From: Kluyveromyces lactis
Lineage: Eukaryota; Ascomycota; Saccharomycetes; Saccharomycetales; Saccharomycetaceae
Assembly: GCF_000002515.2 (NCBI RefSeq)
Contig: NC_006041.1
Location: forward strand, 1,116,001-1,180,000
Length of the DNA: 64,000 bases
Direction of reading: 5' to 3'
The notes below the pieces were generated by a model that made no database searches, had not been told where the DNA came from, and saw only the letters and a program-made list of their open reading frames with translations. Each line of letters opens with the position of its first letter. The stretch's first letter is position 1. Both the position numbers and the translations under genes were made by a program. Shown here piece by piece: positions 20,254-32,038 of the stretch.

Positions 20254-21957
20254 TTGATAGTTGGTATAATAATGATTACAGAAGGCTCAAATTTGTTACC
20301 ATCCGGTAACAAGCCGGGAAAAAGGTATGCGAGACACATTCTTTTTGGATTGGTTTTAGTTCTAGTTGTTTTGGCCACTTTCTCCCATAATTTTACATTG
20401 AAAGATCAAAGATCAACGTTGTTCCCAGGGTTCTTAGGTGGTCACAAGCACCCAAAGAAGAAGAACGTAATATTTTTCGTTTCTGATGGTATGGGACCTG
20501 CATCTTTGTCCATGACTCGTTCTTTCCAGCAGTTTACTGATGGGCTCACGTTTGACCACATGTTGAATCTCGATGAATTCTTTGTCGGTTCTTCAAGAAC
20601 AAGATCTTCAAATTCGTTAGTCACTGATTCAGCAGCGGGAGCTACTGCGTTTTCATGTGGTTTGAAGACTTACAACGGTGCCATCGGTGTGGATCCAAAT
20701 GGACAACCTTGTGGTACACTCTTGGAAGCCGCAAAGCTTCAAGGGTATTTGACTGGGTTGGTGGTCACTACAAGAATTACTGACGCGACTCCTGCATCGT
20801 TCTCTGCTCATGCTGATCGTAGAAGCATGGAACAGTTAATTGCCCAACATCAGTTGGGTGAATATGAATTGGGTAGAATGGTGGATTTGATGATCGGTGG
20901 TGGTAGAACTAGCTTTTACCCCAAGGGTGCTGCAGCTTCACCATATGGGATCAGAGGTTCTCGTACAGATGGTCGTGACTTGATCAAAGAAGCTGTAGCA
21001 GACGGTTGGCACTATGTTGGAGATCGCGAATCCTTTAATACCTTATCCGAGGGTGATAATGTGAAACTTCCTTTGCTTGCTTTGTTAGCTGACTACGATA
21101 TACCCTTTGAGATTGATAGATTAGATTCGGAATATCCATCCTTGAAAGAAGAAGCTATGACTGCAATCAACGCATTGTCCAAAGCAACTAGGGATTCAGA
21201 CCAGGGATTTTTCTTGTTAGTTGAAGGTTCTCGTATTGACCATGCAGGTCATTTGAACGATCCTGCTGCACAGGTTCGTGAGGTCACTGCATATGATGAG
21301 ACGTTCAAGGCTGTTGTTGAATACGCTAAAAATTCAGACGTAGAAACCGTCATAATTTCAACTTCAGATCATGAAACAGGTGGTTTGGTCACGGCCAGAC
21401 AAGTTTCTAAAGCATATCCGGATTATTTATGGTTACCTGAAGTCTTGGCAAAAGCACAACATTCGTGTGAGTACTTAGCAAGAAAGTTGATTCAAAAAAA
21501 GCTTCAAACTTCTGAGACCTCAAAGGGCAATCTAGTTAAGTTCATCAAACATGAAATTGTGGAAGCTGGTTTAGGTATCAACGATTATACTGACGAAGAT
21601 ATCAAAGAGCTTGAGAGCTTGATCGATACCCCTGGCTTTTTGATGGACAAATTGACCGATATGGTCTCTTTCAGGGCGCAGTTGGGCTGGACAACACATG
21701 GTCATAGCGCAGTCGATGTTAATATATATGCATACTCCAACAAGGACGGGTTGAAGTCTAAGATTTTGGATAAACTTGGTGGTAACCATGAGAATATTGA
21801 AATTGGTCATTTCATGAGAAATTATTTGGGCCTTGATTTGAAGAAAGTCACAGAGATGATCAAAAACACCACTCATACTCAGGAATTTGTATCTTCCGCT
21901 TCAGAGGAAAACTACTTTGAATACATTCCTTCATTCTTGAAAGAAATAGAAATCTAA
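20254..21957 (+). CDS. PHO8: Vacuolar alkaline phosphatase Pho8 (567 aa)
   Basis: Type II membrane alkaline phosphatase of the vacuole that hydrolyses phosphomonoesters. It has a short basic cytosolic tail, one membrane anchor (about 29-43), then the phosphatase domain. Metal and catalytic motifs are present: FFVSDGMGPASLS, the nucleophile Ser126 in TDSAAGAT, EGSRIDHAGH, TSDHETGGL and TTHGHSAVDV. S. cerevisiae Pho8 has 566 residues, matching the first ATG. A start at the in-frame Met7 (20272, MITEGSNLL) is equally possible. In S. cerevisiae the zymogen is cut at its C-terminus by Pep4. Confidence 0.96.
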   Translation: MIVGIIMITEGSNLLPSGNKPGKRYARHILFGLVLVLVVLATFSHNFTLKDQRSTLFPGFLGGHKHPKKKNVIFFVSDGMGPASLSMTRSFQQFTDGLTFDHMLNLDEFFVGSSRTRSSNSLVTDSAAGATAFSCGLKTYNGAIGVDPNGQPCGTLLEAAKLQGYLTGLVVTTRITDATPASFSAHADRRSMEQLIAQHQLGEYELGRMVDLMIGGGRTSFYPKGAAASPYGIRGSRTDGRDLIKEAVADGWHYVGDRESFNTLSEGDNVKLPLLALLADYDIPFEIDRLDSEYPSLKEEAMTAINALSKATRDSDQGFFLLVEGSRIDHAGHLNDPAAQVREVTAYDETFKAVVEYAKNSDVETVIISTSDHETGGLVTARQVSKAYPDYLWLPEVLAKAQHSCEYLARKLIQKKLQTSETSKGNLVKFIKHEIVEAGLGINDYTDEDIKELESLIDTPGFLMDKLTDMVSFRAQLGWTTHGHSAVDVNIYAYSNKDGLKSKILDKLGGNHENIEIGHFMRNYLGLDLKKVTEMIKNTTHTQEFVSSASEENYFEYIPSFLKEIEI

Positions 21958-22281
21958 CTCCCTGTTAACATTTATAAAGGTTGGAAAAGACAAAACAATT
22001 GCATTCCGTTTCATTGCATAATCGTATGCGATCTGTCCCCATAGATATTGCACTATATCTCCTGCTCTTTGTTTCAAAACTAAACGTGGTAATTGAAGGT
22101 GTTATTTCGCTTATAATAATAGTACGCAGAAATATTAATAGTATTTTACATAATAGGTCTAAGTACATAAAGAGTAAAACCAATTAAAGATCAAGACGGT
22201 ACCTTTTCCCGTTTAATTTAATTGAGGATTCGTTCTACGCAGTACGTTTGATGCTATGTTCTCCCTGAAAACTCATAGCGC
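21958..22281. other. Convergent 3' region PHO8 / MNN9
   Basis: About 320 AT-rich bases between two converging genes. It probably carries both 3' UTRs and polyadenylation signals. I see nothing else. Confidence 0.6.
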
Positions 22282-23989
<1,708 letters not shown>

Positions 23990-24373
23990 ATGCACTCAGT
24001 GAATAAATTGGTATTCCAGGGTTTACTTGTGGTAATAGTGGGATATTTCTGTTGGACTGTGCATAAAGATGTGCAATGGCAGTTATTGGAACAGCAATGG
24101 GTGGATATGAAGAAAATCTCTCAGTGCAAACGATCTTATGTTGAGAATAGATGTAGTGAGGGAATACGGCCGGCTTTAGCTGGGAAATGTGATGAATGGT
24201 GGCATTGTGCGCAGCTGGACTCGCACCCCAGCGTTCATCAGATGGCCAATTTATATGCCAAGACACTTGCACACACGTTAAATTCGTTTATACAGGCACT
24301 TGCCTTCAAGACAATAATAGTACTGATGCTATTTGTATTGCTTATATCAATTTCTAGTAAACTACTTCAGTAG
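23990..24373 (+). CDS. BRR6: Nuclear envelope protein of the Brr6/Brl1 family (127 aa)
   Basis: Brr6 and Brl1 are nuclear envelope/ER membrane proteins that act in nuclear pore assembly and membrane lipid balance. The protein has a membrane helix at about 8-23 and a lumenal domain with the family's four cysteines (Cys46, Cys55, Cys67, Cys73, spaced CxnCxnCxnC with EWW between). A second membrane helix is near 107-125. It is short for the family (S. cerevisiae Brr6 197 aa) and lacks the N-terminal cytosolic part. An in-frame stop lies 4 codons upstream, so no longer N-terminus is available without splicing. Its place next to RAI1 matches S. cerevisiae YGL247W. Confidence 0.85.
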   Translation: MHSVNKLVFQGLLVVIVGYFCWTVHKDVQWQLLEQQWVDMKKISQCKRSYVENRCSEGIRPALAGKCDEWWHCAQLDSHPSVHQMANLYAKTLAHTLNSFIQALAFKTIIVLMLFVLLISISSKLLQ

Positions 24374-24408
24374 TTTCTCTGTGTACATATATATCACGTA
24401 TAAAGAAG

Positions 24409-25563
24409 TTACTTGCGAAGATCTTTTCTCCATTGTTTGAACGAATTTGATAGTATCTCTTCTCCTTCCACCAGCTGCTTGTATTCTTCGTCGTCAGACT
24501 CAATTTCCGTGAGTTTTAGGTGATTGTTCTCAAAGATGAGTTTATAGGCTTTAATTGTGTCAATATCGTCTTCTGGTCTTGGAATACTTGTCAATAACCA
24601 CTCTGTGAAGGCACCATACCATTTTATGGCATCTACACACACAGTTTGCATCTGTGGGTTGTTGTTCTTCAATATTAGCGGTACCTCAGATGTAGTGAAC
24701 TCCTCTACAGTTTTGAGCATGAAATTGTCATCTCTAAACCCATATATAATTCTGTTTATTCCTACTAGGAAACACTGTAACCAGGTTTTAAACAACTTAC
24801 GTTCGAATTTATGCGCATCGGAAACGGTATTGACCATTGTGGTACATTTCAACTCTGCGTAATGCTTCAGGTTGTCATCTGAATCCTCTTTAAAATCAAA
24901 AATACAGTCCACTTCTGCACCGATCAATATCTTACATTTACCTATTCCTGTTCTAACCATTGAGATGAATTGGTCCCCATTGTTAATAATCTTTTTAGGT
25001 CTCTTTTCCAATGTAGTTCTGGGTACCAACGGTAGTGGCAGCGATAAGGTTGCAAGTGCTTCAAATTTGTAACCACTGTAATATGCCCTTGCCTGTAACG
25101 ACTCCCTATTCTTGTTAATGGAGGTTTCCGAAGCGTCTGTCTTGACTTCCTTAATGAATAGTTGTCCATCAAACGAAACAATACGGAAATTTACCGGATT
25201 GAACTGTGATGAATCAAAAGCACTGGAGATGAGCTTCCGTATGATACCTCTGAACGTAATGATATCCACCTTCGTCTTCTTACTCTTACGTCTCTCATAC
25301 TCTTCCAAAGTCGAAAGTAATCCATGCAATGTTGTAGAGTCGAATTCTTCCGTATTACACTCTTTGAACTTCTTGATTCCACTTAAAAGATCAAGCTTCT
25401 TGTCTAGATCCGTATCTGGCAAGTAATAGTATGCTAGCCTCGAATCATCGTTGACTAAAAATCCATTGTCCTGTGTTCTCGAATAATGACCTAATTCTTT
25501 TGGTTGCTTCAAAGCAGTAGTTGTACTTCTTTTTTGAACGAAAAGACTGGAAGATAGTACCAT
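24409..25563 (-). CDS. RAI1: Decapping/pyrophosphohydrolase Rai1 (DXO family, 384 aa)
   Basis: Partner of the nuclear 5'-3' exonuclease Rat1. It also removes pyrophosphate or incomplete caps from RNA 5' ends, so it serves RNA quality control and transcription termination. The DXO/Rai1 metal site is visible: Glu217 and Asp219 in [10 protein letters not shown], and Glu237/Lys239 in AELKC. The length is close to S. cerevisiae Rai1 (387 aa). It is convergent with BRR6 (35 bases between stop codons), as in S. cerevisiae (YGL246C). Confidence 0.95.
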   Translation of the reverse strand: MVLSSSLFVQKRSTTTALKQPKELGHYSRTQDNGFLVNDDSRLAYYYLPDTDLDKKLDLLSGIKKFKECNTEEFDSTTLHGLLSTLEEYERRKSKKTKVDIITFRGIIRKLISSAFDSSQFNPVNFRIVSFDGQLFIKEVKTDASETSINKNRESLQARAYYSGYKFEALATLSLPLPLVPRTTLEKRPKKIINNGDQFISMVRTGIGKCKILIGAEVDCIFDFKEDSDDNLKHYAELKCTTMVNTVSDAHKFERKLFKTWLQCFLVGINRIIYGFRDDNFMLKTVEEFTTSEVPLILKNNNPQMQTVCVDAIKWYGAFTEWLLTSIPRPEDDIDTIKAYKLIFENNHLKLTEIESDDEEYKQLVEGEEILSNSFKQWRKDLRK

Positions 25564-26166
25564 TATGCAAGAAGTCTATTCAAAGCTACCAGGTTTTCAC
25601 GTTCTGAACTAGTCACCACTATAGAACACCTCCTCGTCAAATGTTTTCTTACATGTGTCTTGGTGATGAGATTCTTTTAAAGCTTTAAATGCATGAAAAA
25701 TTTCCAATTGTAAAGGCCTTATTGTATGCTGTCTGCAAGATAAAAAGACAAAGAGAGAGTACGTTAAAATACAAAACAAATTATTTCCCTAGGAGGTATC
25801 ACTGCAGGAAACTATCCTGGATAGAGATATTATAGAGCTTTTAACAATTCAATTGCTATTCATTACGTGTTTGATTACATGAAGGTTCTCTATTTATCGT
25901 TGATAATAGACTAGATACAGTGCAATGACCGGTTGATAATGATAATACAATAGTAATAATAATAATATAATATAACCAGGGACAAAAAGAAAATAATAAG
26001 ATCTCGAAATAGTTCGTGATATGATTGATAATGGATCAAACATGGATTTATTCTTTATGTCAAGACATTAGTTTTTTATGCATTTGTCAGACTGTACTTC
26101 TGCCTTGCCAGCGATGAGAGTGTTCTCTCTTATTAACAAAGGCCAAAGAGGAGTTATAAAAGAACA
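25564..26166. other. Intergenic region between RAI1 start and PTR2 end
   Basis: About 600 AT-rich bases with an imperfect ATAATA-type repeat near 25940-25972. It holds the RAI1 promoter on one side and the PTR2 3' UTR on the other. I see no gene. Confidence 0.5.
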
Positions 26167-28034
26167 TTAAGCTGAGCGAGATAATTGATGCTCTAGATTT
26201 TGCTGTTTCTGTTGCTGTTGAACTCTACTGCGAACTGAGGAGACACTGTATAAAGCAGCACCTTCTCCGGTGACACCAACACCTGACAACATTTGTTCTT
26301 GTTCTTCTGTCTTGTAATCCAATGCATTCAAGGCTTCTTCATCCTTGTTGTAGTGGTGGAAACATAGCCAGAACAAACAACCAGCAATGAAACAAGCAAC
26401 AGCCAAACCAGAGAATGTCCAGACGTACTTTGGATTTTCGGCTGTTGGGGACAAGGCGATACCGAGAGCAGAACCGACAGCGTTCGTGACCAAAAAGATG
26501 GACATGATGAAGGCTTTCATTGTGGCTGGGGCTTTAGAGTAAGCGTATTCCAAACCAGTAATGGACGCGAAAATTTCAGAAAGAGAAATTAAGACATAAG
26601 CAGGAACTTGCCAGCCGATATGGACTCTGTTTGGAGTGTTTGCGTATTCTGGTGCACAGGACATTGGGAAGTCGTAACATGGACCTGCTTTGTAAATAAA
26701 GTGTTGCAAGACAGCAGCGTAAACCATGGCACTAGAACCGAAACAGAAACCAATGAAGATCTTGGTAACTGGTCTGAAAGGAGTGAAACGTCTGATAAAT
26801 GGGTAAATGAATTGTTCCATGATTGGGATGAATACAATTAAAGCAATAGAGTTGATAGCTTGTAAGAAATCATTTGGCAAACCGTGCAATTCCATAGTAC
26901 CAGCTTGGGTAACGAAATTGTTAAGCATTTGACCGTAAACAACCCAGTAAATTGGGTAAAATGCGAAAACTTTACAAGCCTTGAAAGCTCTTCTAATTTC
27001 ATCGATGAATAAATCATTCCATGGGTACTCCTTTTCTGGGTTCAAAGATGGAACGGCTCTATTCAAATTGAAACCGTTGCATAAACCAATCCAGCAGATT
27101 TTGAAACATCTTGCAATGACATGGTCACCAATGGGCCTCCTCACGTACTTCTTTCTACCAAACACAAGCACCACGATACCGACCCAGAAGAAACAGAAAG
27201 TTAACAAATAAGCAGCCCAGAAACCGTAACTAGCTTCTAAATGGGTGGTTGCCATGACAGATAAAGAACCAATATTAATCATCAAGTAGAAGAACATAAA
27301 CACATTTTGCATTGTAACATTGGGATCTTCGATGACTTTTTCACCGTTCTTCAAAACCTTAATTCTAGGCCTTGTCTTTGGGATTTGATCTGCGATCAAG
27401 ACGGACAAATTAGCTTTGATAAAACCAGTACCAATACCGATTATAATCAAAGAAACGATAAATCCACCCAACGAGGAGTTTTTATCGTTGATACTTGGGA
27501 TTGCAGTCATAAACAAGATCAGGATACCAACAACATAGAAACTGGCACCAACACAGATAGTATTATATTTACCCCAGAAAGTATCAGCCAAATAACCACC
27601 TAACAATGGAGTAACGTAACACCAAAACTGGAAGAAATACGACAAAGCAGTGGCACCTTGTGATTTCAACTGCAAGACACCCTTTGGTGTGTCGTTAGGA
27701 CCGTTTTGCATATAGTTTTGGAATGGTGCAGAAAGACCATAGTATGAGAATCTTTCAGCCAATTCAACGATGGCAATCAACCAACAAGTGAATGGAATCC
27801 TTTCCGACACATGTCTCAAAGTACTCAACTCTTCTTCGGTAGGTTCTCTTCCATTTTCGTTTTGGTTGTCATCTTCGTCTACAGCACCAATAAAATCGAT
27901 TTTATCAGAACTAGCATGATGGTCCTTTGAAATATATACCTTGATGTCTGTGTTGTTTTTGAATTTTTCATCTTTCTTCTCACCAGTAAATTCATCATCA
28001 CTACTAACTGTGCTGTCAACGTTCAATGCCTGAC

Positions 28035-28074
<40 letters not shown>

Positions 28075-28131
28075 GATGATATCATCACTAATTTTGTCGT
28101 CTGTCAAGAAATCCTTTTCTGCGGCGGACAT
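26167..28131 (-). CDS. PTR2: Di/tripeptide transporter Ptr2 (POT family, 654 aa)
   Basis: Proton-coupled importer of di- and tripeptides at the plasma membrane. It has the POT signature: ELAERFSYYGLSAPF after a 115-residue cytosolic N-terminus, the second POT segment around GYLADTFWGKYNTI, and about 12 membrane helices. The length is slightly above S. cerevisiae Ptr2 (601 aa). The N-terminal tail has a run of 13 Asn, from TTG/TTGTTG repeats on the plus strand at about 28037-28076; this tract is probably variable in length. The C-terminal tail is Gln-rich. In S. cerevisiae N-terminal residues of imported peptides regulate PTR2 through Ubr1 and Cup9; nothing here shows that directly. Confidence 0.95.
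28037..28076. repeat. TTG trinucleotide repeat coding poly-Asn in PTR2
   Basis: A run of about 13 TTG units (AAC on the coding strand) gives the poly-Asn stretch in the cytosolic N-terminus of Ptr2. Pure triplet repeats like this slip easily and tend to vary between strains. Confidence 0.9.
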
Positions 28132-28920
28132 ATTTGCTTGAACAAAAGGTACGGTGTGTGTGTCTTATAAGTTGAGAGATGGACCTTTATTGGTTGGACA
28201 AAAAGAAAGGCTGTAACCGAGAAGACAGATTTTTGACACAAATCTGTAGGCATACTCGGAAGGAGAATATGTCAAAACAAATAGACCAGTAACACGTCTT
28301 TATATATCTACTTCAAGAGCGAAAGAAAGGAATGCAAGTCAGGAACGTAATGTGGAATCAGGTCTTCGACAATGATAATGGTGTCAAAGACAAAATACAA
28401 CCAAAAACAATAATATACTGTGTATGTGTGGTGCGAATGTTTTGATAGATAGAGAGGGGGATAGATAATGAATGGATTAAATTAACATATTCGCCCGTAC
28501 GAGAACATAATAGCGAGGGAACTTTCTTTATTATATTTTCTTTTTCTTTTGCTAAAGGCAGATAGATAGGACCGAAAGAGAGAGTCTGGCTGTAGGCAAA
28601 TGACGCTCCATAGTATTTTAAAGATTCTCTATCAGTTGATGAACACAGCACTTGCTCCAACACCGTTTTATTTTTTTGGCGCGTGATGATAGGATAAACG
28701 GTCCTCGGAAAGACATGAGATTAGAAACCCCACACTCGGGAACCAACTAAGAATGACATTACCGGTCGGTATGGCGAAAGTGGGCAAGACACATTCACGT
28801 TACTCCTTTTTCACCTTGAGCGAATAGAAACCCCCAGAGTACACAAAAATTCGAATGGCACATTCTGTGACACAATTTGACTTTCTTTTCTTCCTTCCCA
28901 ATTTGATAGGATGCTAGCTG

Positions 28921-28923
28921 CTG

Positions 28924-28955
<32 letters not shown>
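28921..28955. repeat. CTA triplet microsatellite
   Basis: About ten CTA units follow gctgctg. It is intergenic, so length changes would be free of coding effects. Confidence 0.85.
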
Positions 28956-29336
28956 GGTTACTGCCGTTTCAAAATGATTAATTTTGGCTTCTTACTACAT
29001 TTCATCACAGTTCATTATATTATTCGAATATTGACATAAATAGCGAGACGGACATTGGAATGGGTAGAGCCCTTATCAGTCTACTCTCCAGAGTACTACG
29101 ATAGAGATAAAGAAATGAAAACATTATACAGGAGGTCTGTAAAATCGATTACCATTGATTGCTGATCAAGATTTGCGATGAAAAATTTTTCTTCTTTCCG
29201 TTCAATCTTGCTTTGACACCATTTTTGCTTGACAGCTCGACACCCTTTTGGTGATGAAAGAAGCCCAATTTTTTTTGACACAATCCCACAGTTTTCCTTT
29301 GGCACATTCGGCACATTCCCATTTTTATAAGCCGAT

Positions 29337-29960
29337 ATGAGAACCAGAGTGGAGGAGAGCTGGCTCACTTCTTTTTTTTTTTTGCTTGATTTGCCTATAG
29401 AAAAGGAACCGGCTATTCGGGTCCAACAGGGCCACTTGATGGCACGGCTCTGGGGAAGTTCCTTTTTTTTGTTACGAAAACATAGTAGAAATACAATACT
29501 AATCGGCCGTCTGATCCTCTTCATTCCGTTAAAATTTGTAATGGGATTATCTCTATCTTGGATATCTATGTGGCATCTTTTGATTTTTGTGTGTATCTCG
29601 AAGGCACCTTTAGAGACGATAGAAAATCATCTGCGTGACTTAACGTCTGAGAAAATGTGCAGGCATAAAGTGACACAAAAATGCGAATTGACATATCTAA
29701 AAAAAATTTCTGAAGTTAAAAATAATACAAGCTTAATGTTGGGGTTTTTGTGGCAAATCGGTTTCCTAATTAGGAAAAGAATCCGTGAACGAGCCTCGAG
29801 TGAAGAGTTAGCTTTTGCTAACAGTTCGATATGTACGCGTGATTCTCAAGCAACATTTCTCTTGATTTTCAATAACGATCTCGGCTCTTCCGGACAGGTA
29901 TGTCCTATGCATAAACGTTTCCTTTTCTTTCTCCGATTACTAGTGCTGTCACATAAATAA
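29337..29960 (+). other. Unassigned 207-codon open frame, doubtful gene
   Basis: I do not recognise this frame. It has several hydrophobic stretches (for example around GLSLSWISMWHLLIFVCIS) and an N-terminal poly-Phe run that comes from a plain T tract. Codon choice looks random, unlike the neighbouring genes. It lies in the gap between two same-direction genes, and about 190 of its bases also overlap an open frame on the minus strand. It is more likely chance than a gene, but its length is unusual for intergenic DNA. Confidence 0.15.
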
Positions 29961-30298
29961 ACTCAAGATGATAAGGCCATTTAGTAAGCTACCCAAAGCT
30001 GTGCCGTTTGACTTTATCTTTCTCTGACTGACTCTGTCTATCAGGTTGAGTCTGCAGTAGCATTAACTTGGTACCATTAACATACCAGATACGGAGATTA
30101 AGGGCAATATAGATATATCGTAAGACGTATATTTTGACAAGATCTTAAATAACAGTGAGATAAGCCAGTCCCTTTGAGCTTAATTGTTGTTATTATTTGC
30201 AATTATCGATATAATATTGTTAATTAACCTGTGTAAACGATATAATTTATGGCTTTAAAATACGGAGTCATATCCAGCTTCGCAGTCATTTCTGGATT

Positions 30299-32038
30299 TT
30301 AAGACAATTTGTCTTGGTGTGCTTGTGAATAATTTGATAGCATAGCATCGATAGCGTCTTCGCCGACAGCTTCGACGAATTCTTCGTCTGTCAAATTAGA
30401 TTTAGGACCCTCGTAGAATTTTCTTTGCCAAACGAAATAATATATTAGAGATAGAACCCAGAATCCAGGTCCAATAACGACTGTGTAATTCATGGTCTCT
30501 TTAGTGATACCGGATTTGTCGTAAGGGAACATGACCATTAGGACTGCGAAAAGTTGGAAAAACACGGCTAACCAACCGTTTGCCGTGGACCAGAAGTGAC
30601 CCAAGTAGAATGGACCTGGTCTGAAATCTTTCCTACCGTAAGTGAGTCTCAATGCGATAGGGAATACCAATGCCATATACATACCGGCAATAGATAGAGA
30701 GAATAGTGCATCTGCTGCTGTATCTCCGGCTAAACATAGAGCACCCAATGCAATGGAGAAGAAGGATGAACCCCAGATGGAACGCATTGGAACGTGGGAT
30801 CTTTCGTCCACTTTCTTGAAGAATTTAGAGAATGGGATGCCGTCATCTCTGGCAAAGGCCCAGAATTGTCTTGAGTTTGCCAACACAGTGGAGGCACCCA
30901 TTAAGAATTGACAAATGATGATAAGAGACAAGAACGTTAGAGTCCATCTCTTACCCAACGCATCTTGGAAAACTTGGGTAATACCTTGACCATATGGGGA
31001 GTTTACAATTGCGTTCACATCAGGGTTCATACAGGCTAAAATCACAATACAGATTAACCACCCAAGAATCCAACATGAAGAGATAGATGCGACAATCCCG
31101 ATTGGCACAGCTCTTCTTGCGTCTTTAGCTTCCTCAGCCATGTGTAAACATGAATCGTATGCACCAATGGTCCAAATGGCCGGTGTTAACCCGTTGATAC
31201 ACCAGGACCAGCCTGTGTTCCAATCAGTTAAGTTTTGAACATCCCCGAAGATGTACGATGCTTTGTTGAACGATACTTTATCTGATCTTGAGACACCAAT
31301 TGGTAGAACGATAAAGAATAATATGATTAAAAACACGTTTGCGATGATGGAAAACGTTTGTAACCTAGCAGTGATCTTAGAATTCATCGAAGTTAGCACA
31401 GTAATGGCTACTATACAGGCACAGAAAACACCATACGTGATCGGGTCGGTGACTTCGAAATCTGGATTTCCCACCACAACTGCTGACAAGATCTGTTGTG
31501 CTAACCCGTAGACAATGGAACAAACTGATGCACATAGCGATAAAGTGTCTAAGAAACCAACACTGTAACTAATACACTTCCTCCATTTTTCTGGAGCCCA
31601 TTGATAACATGCTACGTACACTGCCCCAGCAGTTGGAATAGAACTGGAAAGTTCACCAAGTGCGATACCAACACTGAGAATCAATCCACCGGCAACAAAC
31701 CAACCCCAATTCAAACCAACTGCACCTGCAGCTAACCCACCGTCCATGGTAGACGCAATAGAAGGCAGTAGACCCATAATCGAAAACGCAACACCAAAAA
31801 TTTGTACTGTAGAATATTCTCTTTTCAATTCTTCCTTATAACCGATTTCAGCTAACACTTGTGTATCGGACGTAGCACTTAGTGCATCGATATACCTGAT
31901 AGGAGCACCATGAGCACTGGTTACTACTCTTAGCTCAGAAACTGAACCAAACCCTATTTCATCGTTGGAATTATTTCTATTGATCAAGTGCTCAACGGCA
32001 CCACTGCTTTTACTCATAGACTCTTGATCGTCACCCAT
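30299..32038 (-). CDS. UGA4: GABA permease, Uga4 type (APC superfamily, 579 aa)
   Basis: Imports 4-aminobutyrate, and in S. cerevisiae also putrescine and 5-aminolevulinate, across plasma or vacuolar membrane. The N-terminal AEIGYKEELKREYS and the following FGVAFSIMGLLPSIAS closely match Uga4. So does the C-terminal LTDEEFVEAVGEDAIDAMLS. About 12 membrane helices are visible. Length is 579 against 571 in S. cerevisiae (YDL210W). Paralogs of this amino acid/choline transporter group exist (Hnm1, Bio5, Tpo5), so the exact substrate is inferred from the termini. GATA sites upstream fit nitrogen catabolite control. Confidence 0.85.
   Translation of the reverse strand: MGDDQESMSKSSGAVEHLINRNNSNDEIGFGSVSELRVVTSAHGAPIRYIDALSATSDTQVLAEIGYKEELKREYSTVQIFGVAFSIMGLLPSIASTMDGGLAAGAVGLNWGWFVAGGLILSVGIALGELSSSIPTAGAVYVACYQWAPEKWRKCISYSVGFLDTLSLCASVCSIVYGLAQQILSAVVVGNPDFEVTDPITYGVFCACIVAITVLTSMNSKITARLQTFSIIANVFLIILFFIVLPIGVSRSDKVSFNKASYIFGDVQNLTDWNTGWSWCINGLTPAIWTIGAYDSCLHMAEEAKDARRAVPIGIVASISSCWILGWLICIVILACMNPDVNAIVNSPYGQGITQVFQDALGKRWTLTFLSLIIICQFLMGASTVLANSRQFWAFARDDGIPFSKFFKKVDERSHVPMRSIWGSSFFSIALGALCLAGDTAADALFSLSIAGMYMALVFPIALRLTYGRKDFRPGPFYLGHFWSTANGWLAVFFQLFAVLMVMFPYDKSGITKETMNYTVVIGPGFWVLSLIYYFVWQRKFYEGPKSNLTDEEFVEAVGEDAIDAMLSNYSQAHQDKLS

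Larger units (their letters stand above)
28132..30298. other. Long gene-poor interval PTR2 to UGA4
   Basis: About 2.17 kb, the longest gap in the window. The first part is the PTR2 promoter (T- and GA-rich tracts). A CTA triplet repeat lies at about 28921-28955. A 207-codon open frame (29337-29960, plus) overlaps a 142-codon frame on the other strand and resembles nothing I know. An ACGCGT lies near 29836. I found no tRNA, snRNA or centromere signature. Confidence 0.5.
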
